DNA from: DASWLF01 sp963768765
GTDB taxonomy: Bacteria > Desulfobacterota > Desulfobaccia > Desulfobaccales > 0-14-0-80-60-11
Length of the DNA stretch: 64,000 nt
Assembly (NCBI GenBank): GCA_963768765.1
Contig: CAVYJK010000005.1
Span: 23,921-87,920 of the forward strand
Direction: 5' to 3'
Shown: piece after piece, positions 1-8,959 of the stretch
How the letters are laid out: each line of letters starts with the position of its first letter
How positions within the stretch are numbered: the stretch's first letter is position 1
The notes under the pieces: generated by a model
What the model was told of the DNA's origin: nothing
What the model saw: the letters and a program-made list of their open reading frames with translations, nothing else
Database searches by the model: none
Made by a program: the position numbers and the translations under genes

Positions 1-708
1 CGGGACCAGCAACGCCTTGAGCACCAGGCCGTGCGGCGCAATGAAGCGGTAAATCTCCTCCCAGGGCAGCACCTGGGGCTCGGCGCCGCCAGCCGGATTG
101 GCGGCTTGGGAGGCATACTTCCGGATAAATTGCCAGACCGCGGGTTTGGGGTGTCGGGGCGGGCTTTCCCAGGGAGGGCGGCGCCAGCGCCAGGGTTCCC
201 GGCCCTGGGGTTCGATGGAGGGCGGAGCCAGAACCAGGCCCCCTTCACCGTAGATCAGCACCTGGGGGGCCAGGAAAAAGGAGGGCGGCGCCAAACGCTC
301 CGGCGGCAGGGCATAATAATGCTGCTCCCGGCTGTCGCCCACTTCCGCGACGCACTGGGAGCGCCACTCGCCCAACTGGTCCAGCGACAGGGCCCCCTCG
401 CCCTTGTTGACCTCCAGGACCAGCAGCCGGGAAGCCTTGCCGGTGCGGATACCAACGTTTACCTGGATATCCGCCATGCCCAGGTCGGCCAGCCACTGGG
501 ACCAGAGTTTCCGGGGCTGGCTGAAATCCAGACCCAGATCGGTCCCGCCGTTGGCGTTCATGGCCACCAGGACCCAGCCCAGGCCCTGGTAACGGGCCAC
601 GAAATCCAGCCAGAGGCCGTTGTGGTCCACGTTACCTTTCAGGTTCAGGATGCGGCCGATTTCGTCATGGCCAACCCTGACGGCAAATTCTTTGCTAGAC
701 AATTTCAT
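1..708 (-). CDS. Primase-polymerase (AEP) N-terminal domain-like protein, 3'-partial at window edge
   Basis: An open minus-strand frame begins with ATG at 706-708 and runs 236 codons to the window edge without a stop. The product starts MKLSSKEFAV and carries a run resembling the Prim-Pol N-terminal domain: a GWVLVAMNANGG segment, then VNVGIRTGKASRLLVLEVNKG (about residues 77-97), a YYALPPE segment, and GEGGLVLAPPS near residue 158. In typical members the strand reads VLDVD, where the acidic residues bind metal; here it reads VLEVN, so catalysis may be lost or altered. Family members act as replicative or plasmid/phage primases, but no mobile genes are visible here. The annotation rests on pattern resemblance and the C-terminus is unseen. 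It could also be a non-catalytic relative with another role. Confidence 0.6.
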   Translation of the reverse strand, partial: MKLSSKEFAVRVGHDEIGRILNLKGNVDHNGLWLDFVARYQGLGWVLVAMNANGGTDLGLDFSQPRKLWSQWLADLGMADIQVNVGIRTGKASRLLVLEVNKGEGALSLDQLGEWRSQCVAEVGDSREQHYYALPPERLAPPSFFLAPQVLIYGEGGLVLAPPSIEPQGREPWRWRRPPWESPPRHPKPAVWQFIRKYASQAANPAGGAEPQVLPWEEIYRFIAPHGLVLKALLVP

Positions 709-1097
709 CCCCCATCATCTGGCAGATGAATCATTTCCCTGAGGCGGAAATCTCGAGCCCGGTGCCCTGGAATTAGCAACCCCAGCCCCCGAATTGTTGA
801 GGATTTTTAGAATGGCCCGATGAAAAGGACTCCGGCGCCGCCGCCCCCGAAATTTGGCGACAATTATTTTGATGCTATTTTCAAGTCAAGGGGCGTTGGT
901 AGCAATCAGGGCAACCCTGATTCTAAGGTGCGATTTTCCTCATTTTGAGGGCAAGAACGGGAGGGGCGTCCCTTACCAGGCGGCGGGGTCCCGGGGATTA
1001 AGCCGGGTGGGGGCGGCTGTATGACGGGAAAGGCTTTGGGAGGGCTTCAGATGGGCGATAAGGCAATAAAAAGATGCTGAGAATACCGGGCGCCGCC
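709..1097. other. Intergenic stretch without a recognisable gene
   Basis: No credible ORF was seen. The stretch holds a small perfect hairpin, AATCAGGG-CAA-CCCTGATT, near 904-922. On the minus strand there is a weak promoter-like pair for the primase-like gene: TTGACT (complement of 884-889) and an A+T-rich block near 861-866. Nothing else is supported. Confidence 0.4.
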
Positions 1098-1741
1098 TCA
1101 GGCAGTTCGGTCCAGGTGGTACAGGACTATGAGCATGACCACGGTGCCCAGTAGCATCCAGATGGGGCCGAACAGCCACAAGACCAGCAGCACCCCCAGG
1201 TAGTAGCCCCGCATCCCCAGGGTGTAATGCATCATGCCCCGGTTCAGGATGCCGGTGATGTAGTCGGGGGTGATCTTGTGGGCCAGGGTGGAGGGGACGT
1301 TGATCATGAAGTTGACGTGGTTGTAATAGCGGATGGCCAGGCAGAAACTGAAGAAGACGAAAAAGAAATCGAGCGATCAGCGACCATCAGCTTGAACAGC
1401 CAGAGAACCCGGTGTTCCCGCACCAGTTCCTTGAGGGTGGGAGAGATTTCCGCCATCTTCTCCGGACTGGCCGCGATGCTCACCAGCCCCAGGCTGATGA
1501 GGATGGCGGTGGAGGCCAGGAAGCTGGAGGCCATCACCCAGTTGCGTAGGGTCTGGACCGCCAGGATGTCCCGGTTGTGTTCCATGATGGACTCCACCCA
1601 GTGCCCCCGTAGGTGGTTGGTGACGCCTATGGAGGTGGTCAGCGGCTTGGTGTGGATCCGATAGATTAAATAAGCATGGTAGACGATTAATAACAAGAAT
1701 GACGCGGAGGTTAGATAAAGTTCTAAGATAAGCAATGTCAT
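1098..1741 (-). CDS. DUF599 family membrane protein, reading frame broken by an indel
   Basis: Two overlapping minus-strand frames together give one DUF599-like protein of about 214 residues. The first half (from ATG at 1741) starts MTLLILELYL, has a TM helix with VYHAYLIYRI and the family-like run AVQTLRNWVMASSFLAS. The second half contains FFFVFFSFCLAIRYYNHVNF and continues to GVLLVLWLFGPIWMLLG and the stop at 1098. The frame changes near 1366-1385 and is restored by adding one base. About four TM helices are predicted by eye. Function of the family is unknown. A G-rich segment precedes the start. The break is probably a sequence error, given similar breaks elsewhere in the window, but a true pseudogene is possible. 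Confidence 0.7.
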
Positions 1742-2001
1742 CCATCCGCCGTTCCCCTCACGCAGGTGGTTTCACTCCCATTCCCTGAAGGGAGGTGCTT
1801 GGGCGCGGAGCAATACCCCCCTCCCACCCGCTCCCCCTCCATCCATTCCTCAGAGGATGGGAAAAGGCCATTTAAATGGAAGCGGGTTGCTTCAGAGATT
1901 TTAGCTCAGTTTGGCAGGCGGAGCAACTTTTGCTTTTGGGGCCCCTAGTTTCCACGGGGCCGCCTTCTTGCAATTTCCGGCCAATTGGATAATATCCGGC
2001 C

Positions 2002-2262
2002 ATGAGCGCCATGTTTGGCTTCTTTCTGCGGCTGTTCATCTGCTTCGTGGCGGCCAAGTTCCTGCTGCACGCCGTGGGGGTGGGGAGCCGGCAATATCTC
2101 ATGGGCTTGACCGTCCTATTGCTGGTTAATGTTTATTGGCTGGGATACCTGGTGTTCCGGGACCGGGGAGACTTGCGCCCGCCGCCGCCGGCGGCCCCGC
2201 GCCAGAACCGGCCGGAGCAACCGGCCGCGAAGCCCCCCGCAGGGCCATCTGGCGAAAGTTGA
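2002..2262 (+). CDS. Small two-helix membrane protein, hypothetical
   Basis: An 86-residue ORF starts MSAMFGFFLRLFICFVAAKF and encodes two hydrophobic helices (about residues 4-20 and 33-52), followed by a proline- and alanine-rich hydrophilic tail (PPPPAAPRQNRPEQPAAKPP). No family was recognised. Two in-frame ATGs (2002 and 2011) are possible starts; neither has a strong ribosome-binding site. It lies alone between a minus-strand gene and the dsr operon. The helix-plus-Pro/Ala-tail organisation and G/C third-position bias suggest a real gene, but the evidence is modest. Confidence 0.5.
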   Translation: MSAMFGFFLRLFICFVAAKFLLHAVGVGSRQYLMGLTVLLLVNVYWLGYLVFRDRGDLRPPPPAAPRQNRPEQPAAKPPAGPSGES

Positions 2263-2523
2263 GCCTCCCGCAAATTAAGACCCTTGAAAAATCCTAAACC
2301 AGGTTGGTCCTCTGATGGGCGGCCGGAGAAGGCCGCCCCACCTCCTTGATTTTTCCGGGACCTCCGTGCCCGCCTCCAGATTCGGGTCTCCAGAGACGGG
2401 TTCACCGCCTCCCTGCGGCCTTCGTTCCCGGAGGCTCTCTGGCGAAATTCCTGGGGCCCCAGGTGGCCAGGCGCCACCAAGGCGCGGGGGTAAGACCGGC
2501 GTTGCCGGCCAGTCATTTTTTCC
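2263..2523. other. Intergenic stretch upstream of the dsr promoter region
   Basis: No gene seen. It contains a GC-rich inverted repeat, GGGCGGCC and GGCCGCCC, near 2317-2338 without a T-run, which may end transcription of the small upstream gene. Otherwise nothing recognisable. Confidence 0.35.
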
Positions 2524-2555
2524 TTGACACTGATTTTGTGAATGTTTTAACATTC
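2524..2555 (+). promoter_or_regulatory. Candidate dsr operon promoter with overlapping palindrome
   Basis: TTGACA at 2524-2529 is followed after 17 bases by TTAACA (2547-2552), a weak -10. Overlapping the -10 is a perfect palindrome GAATGTTTTAACATTC at 2540-2555 (7-bp arms, 2-base centre). Its position 37 bases before the first dsr-operon ORF fits an operator for a repressor or a CRP/FNR-type regulator, but no regulator motif was matched with certainty. Confidence 0.4.
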
Positions 2556-2591
2556 AAAAGCCATATCCTCGGGTACTGAACCCAATCTACC

Positions 2592-3095
2592 ATGAAACTA
2601 ACTGACCTCCTTACCCAGAAAAAATCACGCATTGTCGACGGGTGGCTGCGGGTAATCTACGAGAGCTACCCGGCGGAAACCGCCATCTTTTTAAAGAAAG
2701 AAAAAGACCGCTTCGACAACCCGGTGGGGATCTCCACTGCCGACGGGATCAAGGCCCTCTATGAAGCCCTGCTCGTCGATATGGAAACCGACCGAGTCCT
2801 GGCCGCCCTGGACGAAATCATCCGGATCAGGGCCATCCAGGATTTTTCTCCCTCCCAGGCCCTGGCCTTCATCTTTCTCCTGAAGAACGTCATCCGGGAA
2901 GAACTGGCCAAAGAACTGCGGGCAGGAGACCTGGCCGCCGAGCTCCTGGAGCTGGAGTCCCGCATCGACGGGCTGGCCCTGCTGGGCTTCGACGTCTACA
3001 CCAAACGGCGGGAAAAGCTGCACGAAATCAGGGTAAACGAGATTAAAAACCGAGTCAGTGGGTTGATGAGAAGAACGGGCTTAGACTTGTCCTAA
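2592..3095 (+). CDS. RsbRD_N-type sensor domain protein at head of the dsr operon
   Basis: This 167-residue soluble protein begins MKLTDLLTQKKSRIVDGWLR and is helical and charged throughout. The opening pattern (helix with KK..IV..W...I...YP..T..FL) and the segment DPVGI-like NPVGISTADGIKALYEALL resemble the RsbRD_N domain, known from RsbR-type stressosome proteins but also found as a single-domain protein next to anaerobic respiratory genes. No catalytic motif is visible, so a regulatory or assembly role is inferred. It lies 115 bases upstream of dsrM on the same strand and 37 bases after a palindrome-containing promoter candidate. No good Shine-Dalgarno precedes ATG 2592. Confidence 0.65.
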   Translation: MKLTDLLTQKKSRIVDGWLRVIYESYPAETAIFLKKEKDRFDNPVGISTADGIKALYEALLVDMETDRVLAALDEIIRIRAIQDFSPSQALAFIFLLKNVIREELAKELRAGDLAAELLELESRIDGLALLGFDVYTKRREKLHEIRVNEIKNRVSGLMRRTGLDLS

Positions 3096-3210
3096 CCCGT
3101 GAGCAGGCTTCAGCTTGCACCGGCACAGGCGAGACGCCTGTGCTACCAAGGAACTTTTCGGAGCAGGAAGCGGCAGATAAACGGCAAACTTGGAAACGAG
3201 GTGACAGTAA

Positions 3211-4249
3211 ATGGATTTTTTTAAGCGTCATTTCTTTGCGGCCCTGTTCGCAGTCTTGGGACTGGTGATCGTCGCCTACGTGGGGGTCCAGGGGAACTTG
3301 CAGATCCTTTTCGGGGTGGTGGTGCCTTACCTGGCGGCCCTCATCTTCATCGAGGGGCTTATTTACCGGGTCATCCAGTGGGCCCGGTCGCCGGTGCCGT
3401 TTAAGATTCCCACCACCGCCGCCCAACAAAAATCCCTCCCCTGGATCGAAAGAAACCTGGGGGAGAAGCTGGACAACCCGTCGAACACCAAGTACCTGAT
3501 CGGCCGCATGGCCCTGGAGGTGCTGGCGTTTCGCAGCCTCTTCCGCAACCTGCGCACCGAGCTGCGCAAGGACCCGGACAACCCCGAGGGGGTCCGGCTG
3601 ATCCACTGGTCCTACAAGTGGCTGTGGCTGGGGGCCATCGCCTTCCATTACGCCTTTCTGACGGTCTTGATCCGGCACCTGCGCTTCCTGACCGAGCCGG
3701 TGCCCTTTTTCGTGCAGATGGTGGATAAGGTGGACGGCTTCTTCCAGTTTTTCGTGCCCGCGGTTTACCTGAGCGGCATCGTCCTGGTGGTGGCCGCGTT
3801 CTATCTCATCGCCCGGCGGATCACCAACCCGGCCCTGCGGTATATCTCCCTGGCGGCGGATTACTTTCCCCTGCTCCTGATCCTGGGGATCGGCACCACC
3901 GGCATCCTATTGCGCTACTTCTTCCATACGGACATCGTGGCGGTAAAGCAACTGGCCCTGGGGTTGGTCACTTTCCACCCCGTGGTGCCCGCGGGCATCA
4001 GCCCCCTGTTTTATATCCATCTGTTCCTGGTGTGCGTGCTGTTCGCCTATTTCCCCTTCAGCAAGCTGATGCATGCGCCGGGGGTGTTCATGAGCCCCAC
4101 GCGCAACCTGGCCGTGCAACAACCGTTGGGTCAGGCACGTCAACCCCTGGAACTATCCGGTGAAGTTTCATTCGTATGAGGAATATGAAGACAAATTTAG
4201 GGAGGCCATGATCGAGGCTGAGATCCCAGTCGAAAAGGAGCTGGAGTAA
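3211..4249 (+). CDS. dsrM: DsrM, membrane cytochrome b subunit of the DsrMKJOP complex (frame broken near 4115)
   Basis: DsrM is the NarI-like haem b subunit that exchanges electrons with menaquinone in the sulfite-reduction complex. The sequence shows about six TM helices: residues 5-25, 30-50, 130-150, 190-210, 220-240 and 265-285. Histidines sit in the helical parts (for example AIAFHYAFL and FYIHLFLV). GAGGTGA precedes ATG 3211. The reading frame runs off near 4112-4117: removing one base turns the tail into NNRWVRHVNPWN and continues to a natural end, KELE, with stop at 4247-4249, one base before dsrK ATG. The corrected protein is about 345 residues, normal for the family. The insertion is almost certainly a sequence error. 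Confidence 0.93.
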
Positions 4250-4250
4250 C

Positions 4251-5895
4251 ATGGCAAAAGCTAAGGTAAAAGTTCCAAAACCAGAGGAAATACTGCCTGG
4301 GATAAGCTACAAGCCCCCCGACAAAGGGTGGATGGACGTCAAACCGGACTTCCGGCCGGGCACCTATTGCAATCCGGCCAATCCCAAGTGGATGGAGTGG
4401 ATCGGCTATCCCAATCCCCATACCTGGTCGGTAATGGACGAGGACTGGGGGCTGCCTTCGGACTGGAAGGAAATCATCCTGCAAGGTATGGAGGACCGGC
4501 TCAACCGGTTCCGTTCCTTGAAGATCTTTTTCGATATCTGCGTCCGTTGCGGGGCCTGCGCCGACAAGTGCCACTTCTTCCTGGGCACCGGGGACCCCAA
4601 GAACATGCCGGTGCTCCGGGCCGAGCTCCTGCGCTCGGTGTACAAGCGCTACTTCAAAAAGGCCGGCAGATTCCTGGGAGAGATTGCCGGGGCCCGGGAC
4701 CTCACGGAAGATGTGCTGAAAGAGTGGTTCTTCTATCTCTACCAGTGCACCGAATGCCGGCGCTGCTCGCTGTTCTGCCCCTACGGCATCGACATGGCGG
4801 AGATGACCATCCTGGGCCGGGAGCTCCTCAGCTCCGTGGGCATCAACATCGATTGGACCATGGCCTCGGTGGCCCAGTGCTACGACAAGGGCAGCCACAT
4901 CGGGGCCACCCCCCAGGCCATGAAGGACATGATCGACTTCTTCGCCGAGGAAAACGAGCGGGTCACCGGCATCTACACGCCCATCACCTATAACCGCAAA
5001 GGCGCCGAGATTCTCTTCGTGGCCCCGTCCGGCGACTACTTCGCCGACCCCGGCACCTACACCTTCATGGGCTACCTCCTGCTGTTCCACTACCTCGACC
5101 TGGACTGGACCATAAGCACCTACGCCGGCGGAGGGCGGCAACTTCGGGTTCTTCATGTCCCACGAGATGGGCAAACGGCTCAACGCCAAGATCTACGCCG
5201 AAGCCAAAAGGCTGGGGGTGAAGTGGATCATCGGCGGCGAATGCGGCCACATGTGGCGCATCATCAACCAGTACATGGACACCTGGAACGGCCCGGCGGA
5301 TTTCCTGGAGGTGCCCAAATCGCCCGTCACGGGCACGGTGTTCGAGAACGCCGCGGCCACCCGAATGGTGCACATCTCGGAGTTCACCGCGGACCTCATC
5401 CATCATGGCAAATTAAACCTGGACCCCCAGAGAAACGCCCATATCAAGCTGACCTTCCACGACTCCTGCAACACCTCCCGGGGCATGGGAATCTTCGAGG
5501 AGCCCCGCTACATCATCAAGAACGTGGTGCCCGAGGGCAACTTCGTGGAGATGCCGCCCAACACCATCCGGGAGAAGACCTTCTGCTGCGGCAGCGGCAG
5601 CGGTTTCAACGCCGATGAGTATCTGGAAACCAGGATGAGGGGAGGGCTGCCCCGGGCCAACGCCGTGAGATTCGTGCACGACAAATACGGGGTCAACCAC
5701 CTGGGCTGCATCTGCGCCATCGACCGGGCCGTCTTGCCCACTCTTTTAGGTTACTGGGTCCCGGAAGTCGAGGTGACCGGCATCTCGGAGATGGTGGGCA
5801 ATGCCCTGGTGTTCGAAGGCGAAAGCGAGCGCACCACCGATCTCCGGGACCGGGACCTGGAAGGGGTGGAGGAAGCCGTGGAGGAAGAGGAATAA
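4251..5895 (+). CDS. dsrK: DsrK, HdrD-like iron-sulfur catalytic subunit (frame broken near 5134)
   Basis: DsrK is the cytoplasmic HdrD-like subunit thought to reduce the DsrC trisulfide. Two ferredoxin-like cluster motifs are visible: C97-x2-C100-x2-C103-x3-C107 (CVRCGACADKC) and C166-x2-C169-x2-C172-x3-C176 (CTECRRCSLFC). After the break come the CCG-type regions: GGECGHMWR, then FHDSCNTSRGMG and FCCGSGSGFN, which hold the special [4Fe-4S] site. The frame breaks inside GGAGGG at 5131-5135; removing one G restores YAGGGGNFGFFMSHEMG. The corrected length is about 547 residues. The gene begins one base after the dsrM stop and ends one base before dsrJ, so the operon is tightly coupled. The break is best read as an assembly error. 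Confidence 0.95.
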
Positions 5896-5896
5896 C

Positions 5897-6388
5897 ATGG
5901 CTGAATACAAAAACGAATTTGGGGAATTTGCAGAGCGTCCAAAGGTGCCGAAGAAGATTTATGACCTGAAATATGTCATCGCCGGCCTGGTGGTCTTCTT
6001 CGTGGTGGCGTCTTTTACATTATGGCCAAATCTGGGAAAAACCGTCCCGGTGCCCCAACCGAAACTCGACACCCCGGTCATTCAGAAACTGGCCCAGGCC
6101 GACCGGAAATGCGTGCTCCCGACTTCCGAAATGCGGGCTACTCACATGCAGATGCTCATCACCTGGCGGGAAACCGTGGTCCGCAGCAAGGAGAAGGGGG
6201 CCCTCGACGGCCGGGAATTTGTCGCCCCCGACGGCAAGAAATACCTTGCCAGCCTTACCAATACCTGTATGGAGTGCCACTCGAACAAGGCCGAGTTCTG
6301 CGATTCGTGTCATAACTATGCCGCGGTCGCGCCTAACTGTTGGGGTTGTCATCTGGAAACGGGCAAGAAGCTGGCGGAGGCTAAGTGA
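5897..6388 (+). CDS. dsrJ: DsrJ, triheme cytochrome c
   Basis: A 163-residue protein with an uncleaved N-terminal signal anchor (about residues 27-43) and three CXXCH haem c motifs: CMECH (124-128), CDSCH (135-139) and CWGCH (148-152). This matches DsrJ, the periplasmic triheme subunit. The segment KCVLPTSEMRATHM around Cys72 is the conserved DsrJ signature; in the characterised Allochromatium protein a cysteine in this area is an unusual haem ligand, so C72 is the likely equivalent. The start ATG 5897 follows the dsrK stop by one base and its stop TGA overlaps the dsrO start ATG. Confidence 0.96.
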   Translation: MAEYKNEFGEFAERPKVPKKIYDLKYVIAGLVVFFVVASFTLWPNLGKTVPVPQPKLDTPVIQKLAQADRKCVLPTSEMRATHMQMLITWRETVVRSKEKGALDGREFVAPDGKKYLASLTNTCMECHSNKAEFCDSCHNYAAVAPNCWGCHLETGKKLAEAK

Positions 6389-7200
6389 TGGGTATGGATA
6401 GAAGAGAATTTATCAGGCTGGCCGGACTCTCCGCCCTGTTGGGACTGGGAGGTAAAGGGGCTTTTGAAATAGTGCGTCCGGGCCAGGCCCTGGCCGGGTT
6501 CGAGCCGGAGGCCAAGGCCCTGGAGGGCAAAAGATGGGTCATGGTGGTGAACATGCAGAAACTGGACGAAGCCACCGCCAGCAAGTGCATCGAGGCCTGC
6601 AACCGGGTCCACAACGTCCCTGACTATAATGATCCCAAGGATCCCAAGGACGCCCTTGCTCCCGCGGTCAAAAACCGTTATGAGATCAAGTGGATCTGGA
6701 CCGAGCACTTTCACAATGCTTTCCCCGGGGAAGAATACGAAGGCATGCCGGAGAAGGTCAAGGCCATGCCTTTTCTGCTGCTCTGCAACCACTGCAACAA
6801 TCCGCCCTGCGTCCGGGTGTGCCCCACCAAGGCCACCTTCCAGCGGGAGGACGGCATCGTCATGATGGACATGCACCGGTGCATCGGCTGCCGGTTCTGC
6901 ATGGCGGGATGTCCGTTCGGGGCCCGGAGCTTCAACTGGCGGGACCCCCGGCCTTTCGTCAAGGACGTCTATCCGGGGTATCCCACCCGGGAAATCGGGG
7001 TGGTGGAAAAGTGCACCTTCTGCGCCGAGCGGCTGGCCCAGGGCCTAATGCCGGCCTGCGTGGAGGCCTCCCGGGGAGCCCTGGTCTTCGGCGACCTGGC
7101 GGATGAGAAGTCCGAGGTGCGGCAGACTCTGGGGAAATACTTCACCATCCGCCGCAAAACCCATCTCGGTACGAACCCGCAAGTCTACTATATCGTGTGA
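6388..7200 (+). CDS. dsrO: DsrO, Tat-exported periplasmic iron-sulfur protein
   Basis: A 270-residue protein with a twin-arginine signal (MDRREFIRLAG; RR at 5-6) followed by ferredoxin-type clusters: C67/C71, C133-x2-C136-x4-C141-x3-C145, C165-x2-C168-x2-C171-x3-C175, and C209-x2-C212-x11-C224. This arrangement is that of the NrfC/DsrO family, which carries several [4Fe-4S] clusters and pairs with an NrfD-like membrane subunit. ATG 6388 shares a base with the dsrJ stop; an in-frame GTG at 6385 is less likely. It acts on the periplasmic side and passes electrons between DsrJ and DsrP. Confidence 0.96.
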   Translation: MGMDRREFIRLAGLSALLGLGGKGAFEIVRPGQALAGFEPEAKALEGKRWVMVVNMQKLDEATASKCIEACNRVHNVPDYNDPKDPKDALAPAVKNRYEIKWIWTEHFHNAFPGEEYEGMPEKVKAMPFLLLCNHCNNPPCVRVCPTKATFQREDGIVMMDMHRCIGCRFCMAGCPFGARSFNWRDPRPFVKDVYPGYPTREIGVVEKCTFCAERLAQGLMPACVEASRGALVFGDLADEKSEVRQTLGKYFTIRRKTHLGTNPQVYYIV

Positions 7201-7208
7201 GGTAGGTC

Positions 7209-8366
7209 ATGCTTGAAAAGGCGCTAGTCGGCACTAAGAGATATTACGGACTGCTGGCAATCCTGGCAGGTATCTTCGCCCTGGGGTTTCTGTTCTACCT
7301 CAAGCAGTTGCAATTCGGCTTGGGGATCACCGGCATGGGCCGGGACGTCTCCTGGGGCTTTTACATCGCCCAGTTCACTTACCTGGTGGGCGTGGCCGCC
7401 TCCGCCGTCATGGTGGTCCTGCCTTATTATCTGCATAATTACAAGGCCTTTGGCCGGGTGACCATCCTGGGCGAGTTTCTGGCGGTGTCCGCGGTGATCA
7501 TGTGCGTCACGTTCGTTCTCGTGGACATGGGGCGGCCGGACCGGGTCTTCAACGTCTTTAAGTATCCCACGCCCAACTCGGTCATGTTCTGGGATATCAT
7601 CGTCTTGAACGGTTATCTCCTGCTCAATATCCTCATCGGCTGGAACGTGCTGGAGTGCGAGCGCCATTCGGTGCCGCCGCCCAAATGGATTAAGTTCCTG
7701 ATTTACGTCTCCATCCCCTGGGCCGTCAGCATCCACACGGTAACGGCCTTTCTGTATGCCGGCCTTCCCGGCCGGGGCTACTGGCTCACCGCCATCATGG
7801 CGCCCCGGTTTCTATCCTCGGCCTTTGCCGCGGGTCCGGCGCTGTTGACTCTCTTGTGCCTGACCGTGCGGAAATACACCAAGTTCGATCCGGGGAAGGA
7901 ACAGATTCAAAGCCTGGCCAAGATCGTCACCTACGCCACGTTGGTCAACGTCTTCTTCTTTCTCTGCGAAATCTTCACCGTGTTTTACAGCCAAATCCCG
8001 GACCACATGCTGCACTTCAAGTACCTGTTCGCCGGCATTGATGGCCACGCCCGGCTGGTGCCCTTCATGTGGTTCTCCATCGTGGGGATGAGCCTCACCG
8101 CCATCCTGTTGGTGAACCCGAAGTTTCGACAGAATGAAACCACCCTGGCGGCCCTGTGCGGCATGGTAATCATCACCACCTGGATCGACAAAGGGCTGGG
8201 CTTGATGACCGGCGGTTTCGTCCCCAACCCCCTGGAGAAGGTGACCGAATACTGGCCCACCGTGCCTGAAGCACTCATCACCCTGGGGGTGTGGGCCATG
8301 GGGTTCCTGGTTCTCACCCTCCTGTACAAGGTGGCCGTCTCCATCAAGGAGGAGATCAGGGCCTAG
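7209..8366 (+). CDS. dsrP: DsrP, NrfD-like integral membrane subunit
   Basis: A 385-residue polytopic protein with about ten TM helices, of the NrfD/PsrC type, thought to interact with menaquinone together with DsrO. Visible features are MGRDVSWGFYIAQFTYLVGVAASAVMV near the start, PYYLHNYKAFGRVTILGEF, SIPWAVSIHTVTAFLYAGLPGR, and a C-terminal GVWAMGFLVLTLLYKVAVSIKE. The start ATG 7209 lies 8 bases after the dsrO stop with GAGGTAGG before it. Length and order are as expected for the last gene of dsrMKJOP. Confidence 0.95.
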   Translation: MLEKALVGTKRYYGLLAILAGIFALGFLFYLKQLQFGLGITGMGRDVSWGFYIAQFTYLVGVAASAVMVVLPYYLHNYKAFGRVTILGEFLAVSAVIMCVTFVLVDMGRPDRVFNVFKYPTPNSVMFWDIIVLNGYLLLNILIGWNVLECERHSVPPPKWIKFLIYVSIPWAVSIHTVTAFLYAGLPGRGYWLTAIMAPRFLSSAFAAGPALLTLLCLTVRKYTKFDPGKEQIQSLAKIVTYATLVNVFFFLCEIFTVFYSQIPDHMLHFKYLFAGIDGHARLVPFMWFSIVGMSLTAILLVNPKFRQNETTLAALCGMVIITTWIDKGLGLMTGGFVPNPLEKVTEYWPTVPEALITLGVWAMGFLVLTLLYKVAVSIKEEIRA

Positions 8367-8530
8367 GGGCGCCGGAGCCGCCTGGTTCCGGGTAGTTCGT
8401 TGCTGAATGAGGAAGTAATTCGGTGGCCCGGGCCCAGATCTTCGGGGCCCGGCTGCCGTTTAACCCGGGGTCCTGAAAGGGACCCAAACAATATTTGATC
8501 TAGGGGCGGACCTGCGTGTCTGCCCGAATT

Positions 8531-8552
8531 GGGCGCACCCTTGGGTGCGCCC
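8531..8552. repeat. Perfect palindrome between dsrP and the ferredoxin gene
   Basis: GGGCGCACCC-TT-GGGTGCGCCC is a 10-bp perfect stem with a 2-base loop, lying in the 233-base gap after dsrP. It lacks a T-run. It could attenuate read-through into the ferredoxin gene or be a dispersed palindromic repeat. Confidence 0.5.
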
Positions 8553-8599
8553 TTACAAGAAAATTGAATTAGTGAGTCTGCTGAAGGGGGTGAAATTAA

Positions 8600-8788
8600 A
8601 TGGCCTGGCAGGTTGAAGTCGATTCTGATAAATGCACGGGGGACGAAGAGTGCGTCAACGTTTGTCCGACGGGCGTTTTCGAAATGCAGGAAGGCAAAGC
8701 GGTGCCGGTGAACGAAGAAGAGTGCCTGGGCTGTGAGTCCTGTGTGGAGGTCTGCCCCTCTGGTGCGATTACGATCACCGAAATCTAA
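8600..8788 (+). CDS. Small ferredoxin, 2[4Fe-4S] type with Asp at one cluster position
   Basis: A 62-residue ferredoxin begins MAWQVEVDSDKCTGDEECVN. The second motif is a complete CLGCESCVEVCP. The first reads CTGDEECVNVCP, so Asp replaces the second cysteine of the usual CxxCxxCxxxCP. In other ferredoxins (for example Pyrococcus furiosus) an Asp at this position gives a labile [4Fe-4S]/[3Fe-4S] cluster. GGGGGTGA precedes the ATG. The gene follows dsrMKJOP and is closed by a strong terminator, so it is probably an electron carrier to or from the sulfite-reduction machinery in the cytoplasm. Confidence 0.93.
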   Translation: MAWQVEVDSDKCTGDEECVNVCPTGVFEMQEGKAVPVNEEECLGCESCVEVCPSGAITITEI

Positions 8789-8810
8789 GCGGCAAATTCC
8801 CTGAGGCGCC

Positions 8811-8844
8811 AAAACGCCGGCCTGGGACCAGGCCGGCGTTTTTT
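8811..8844 (+). terminator. Rho-independent terminator after the ferredoxin gene
   Basis: ACGCCGGCCT-GGGACC-AGGCCGGCGT hairpin followed by a run of six T. It closes the dsr-ferredoxin transcription unit. Confidence 0.92.
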
Positions 8845-8959
8845 GTGGGCTTAAAAAGTCTTACGGTCCGGGCCGGGACTTTGCCGTCTTCTGGTTTAGT
8901 TCAAGGCGGCAGCAGCCTGGGGCCTTTGGCCTGCCCCGGGCTCACTCTGCCCGGAGCCT

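Noticed and set aside
1903..1945. tRNA-like D arm (TTAGCTCAGTTTGGCAGGCG)
   Set aside because: No anticodon stem or T arm with a TTC loop follows, so it is not a tRNA gene.
4197..5189. Long minus-strand frame opposite dsrK
   Set aside because: It is antisense to the iron-sulfur subunit, has no family resemblance and is explained by high GC content.
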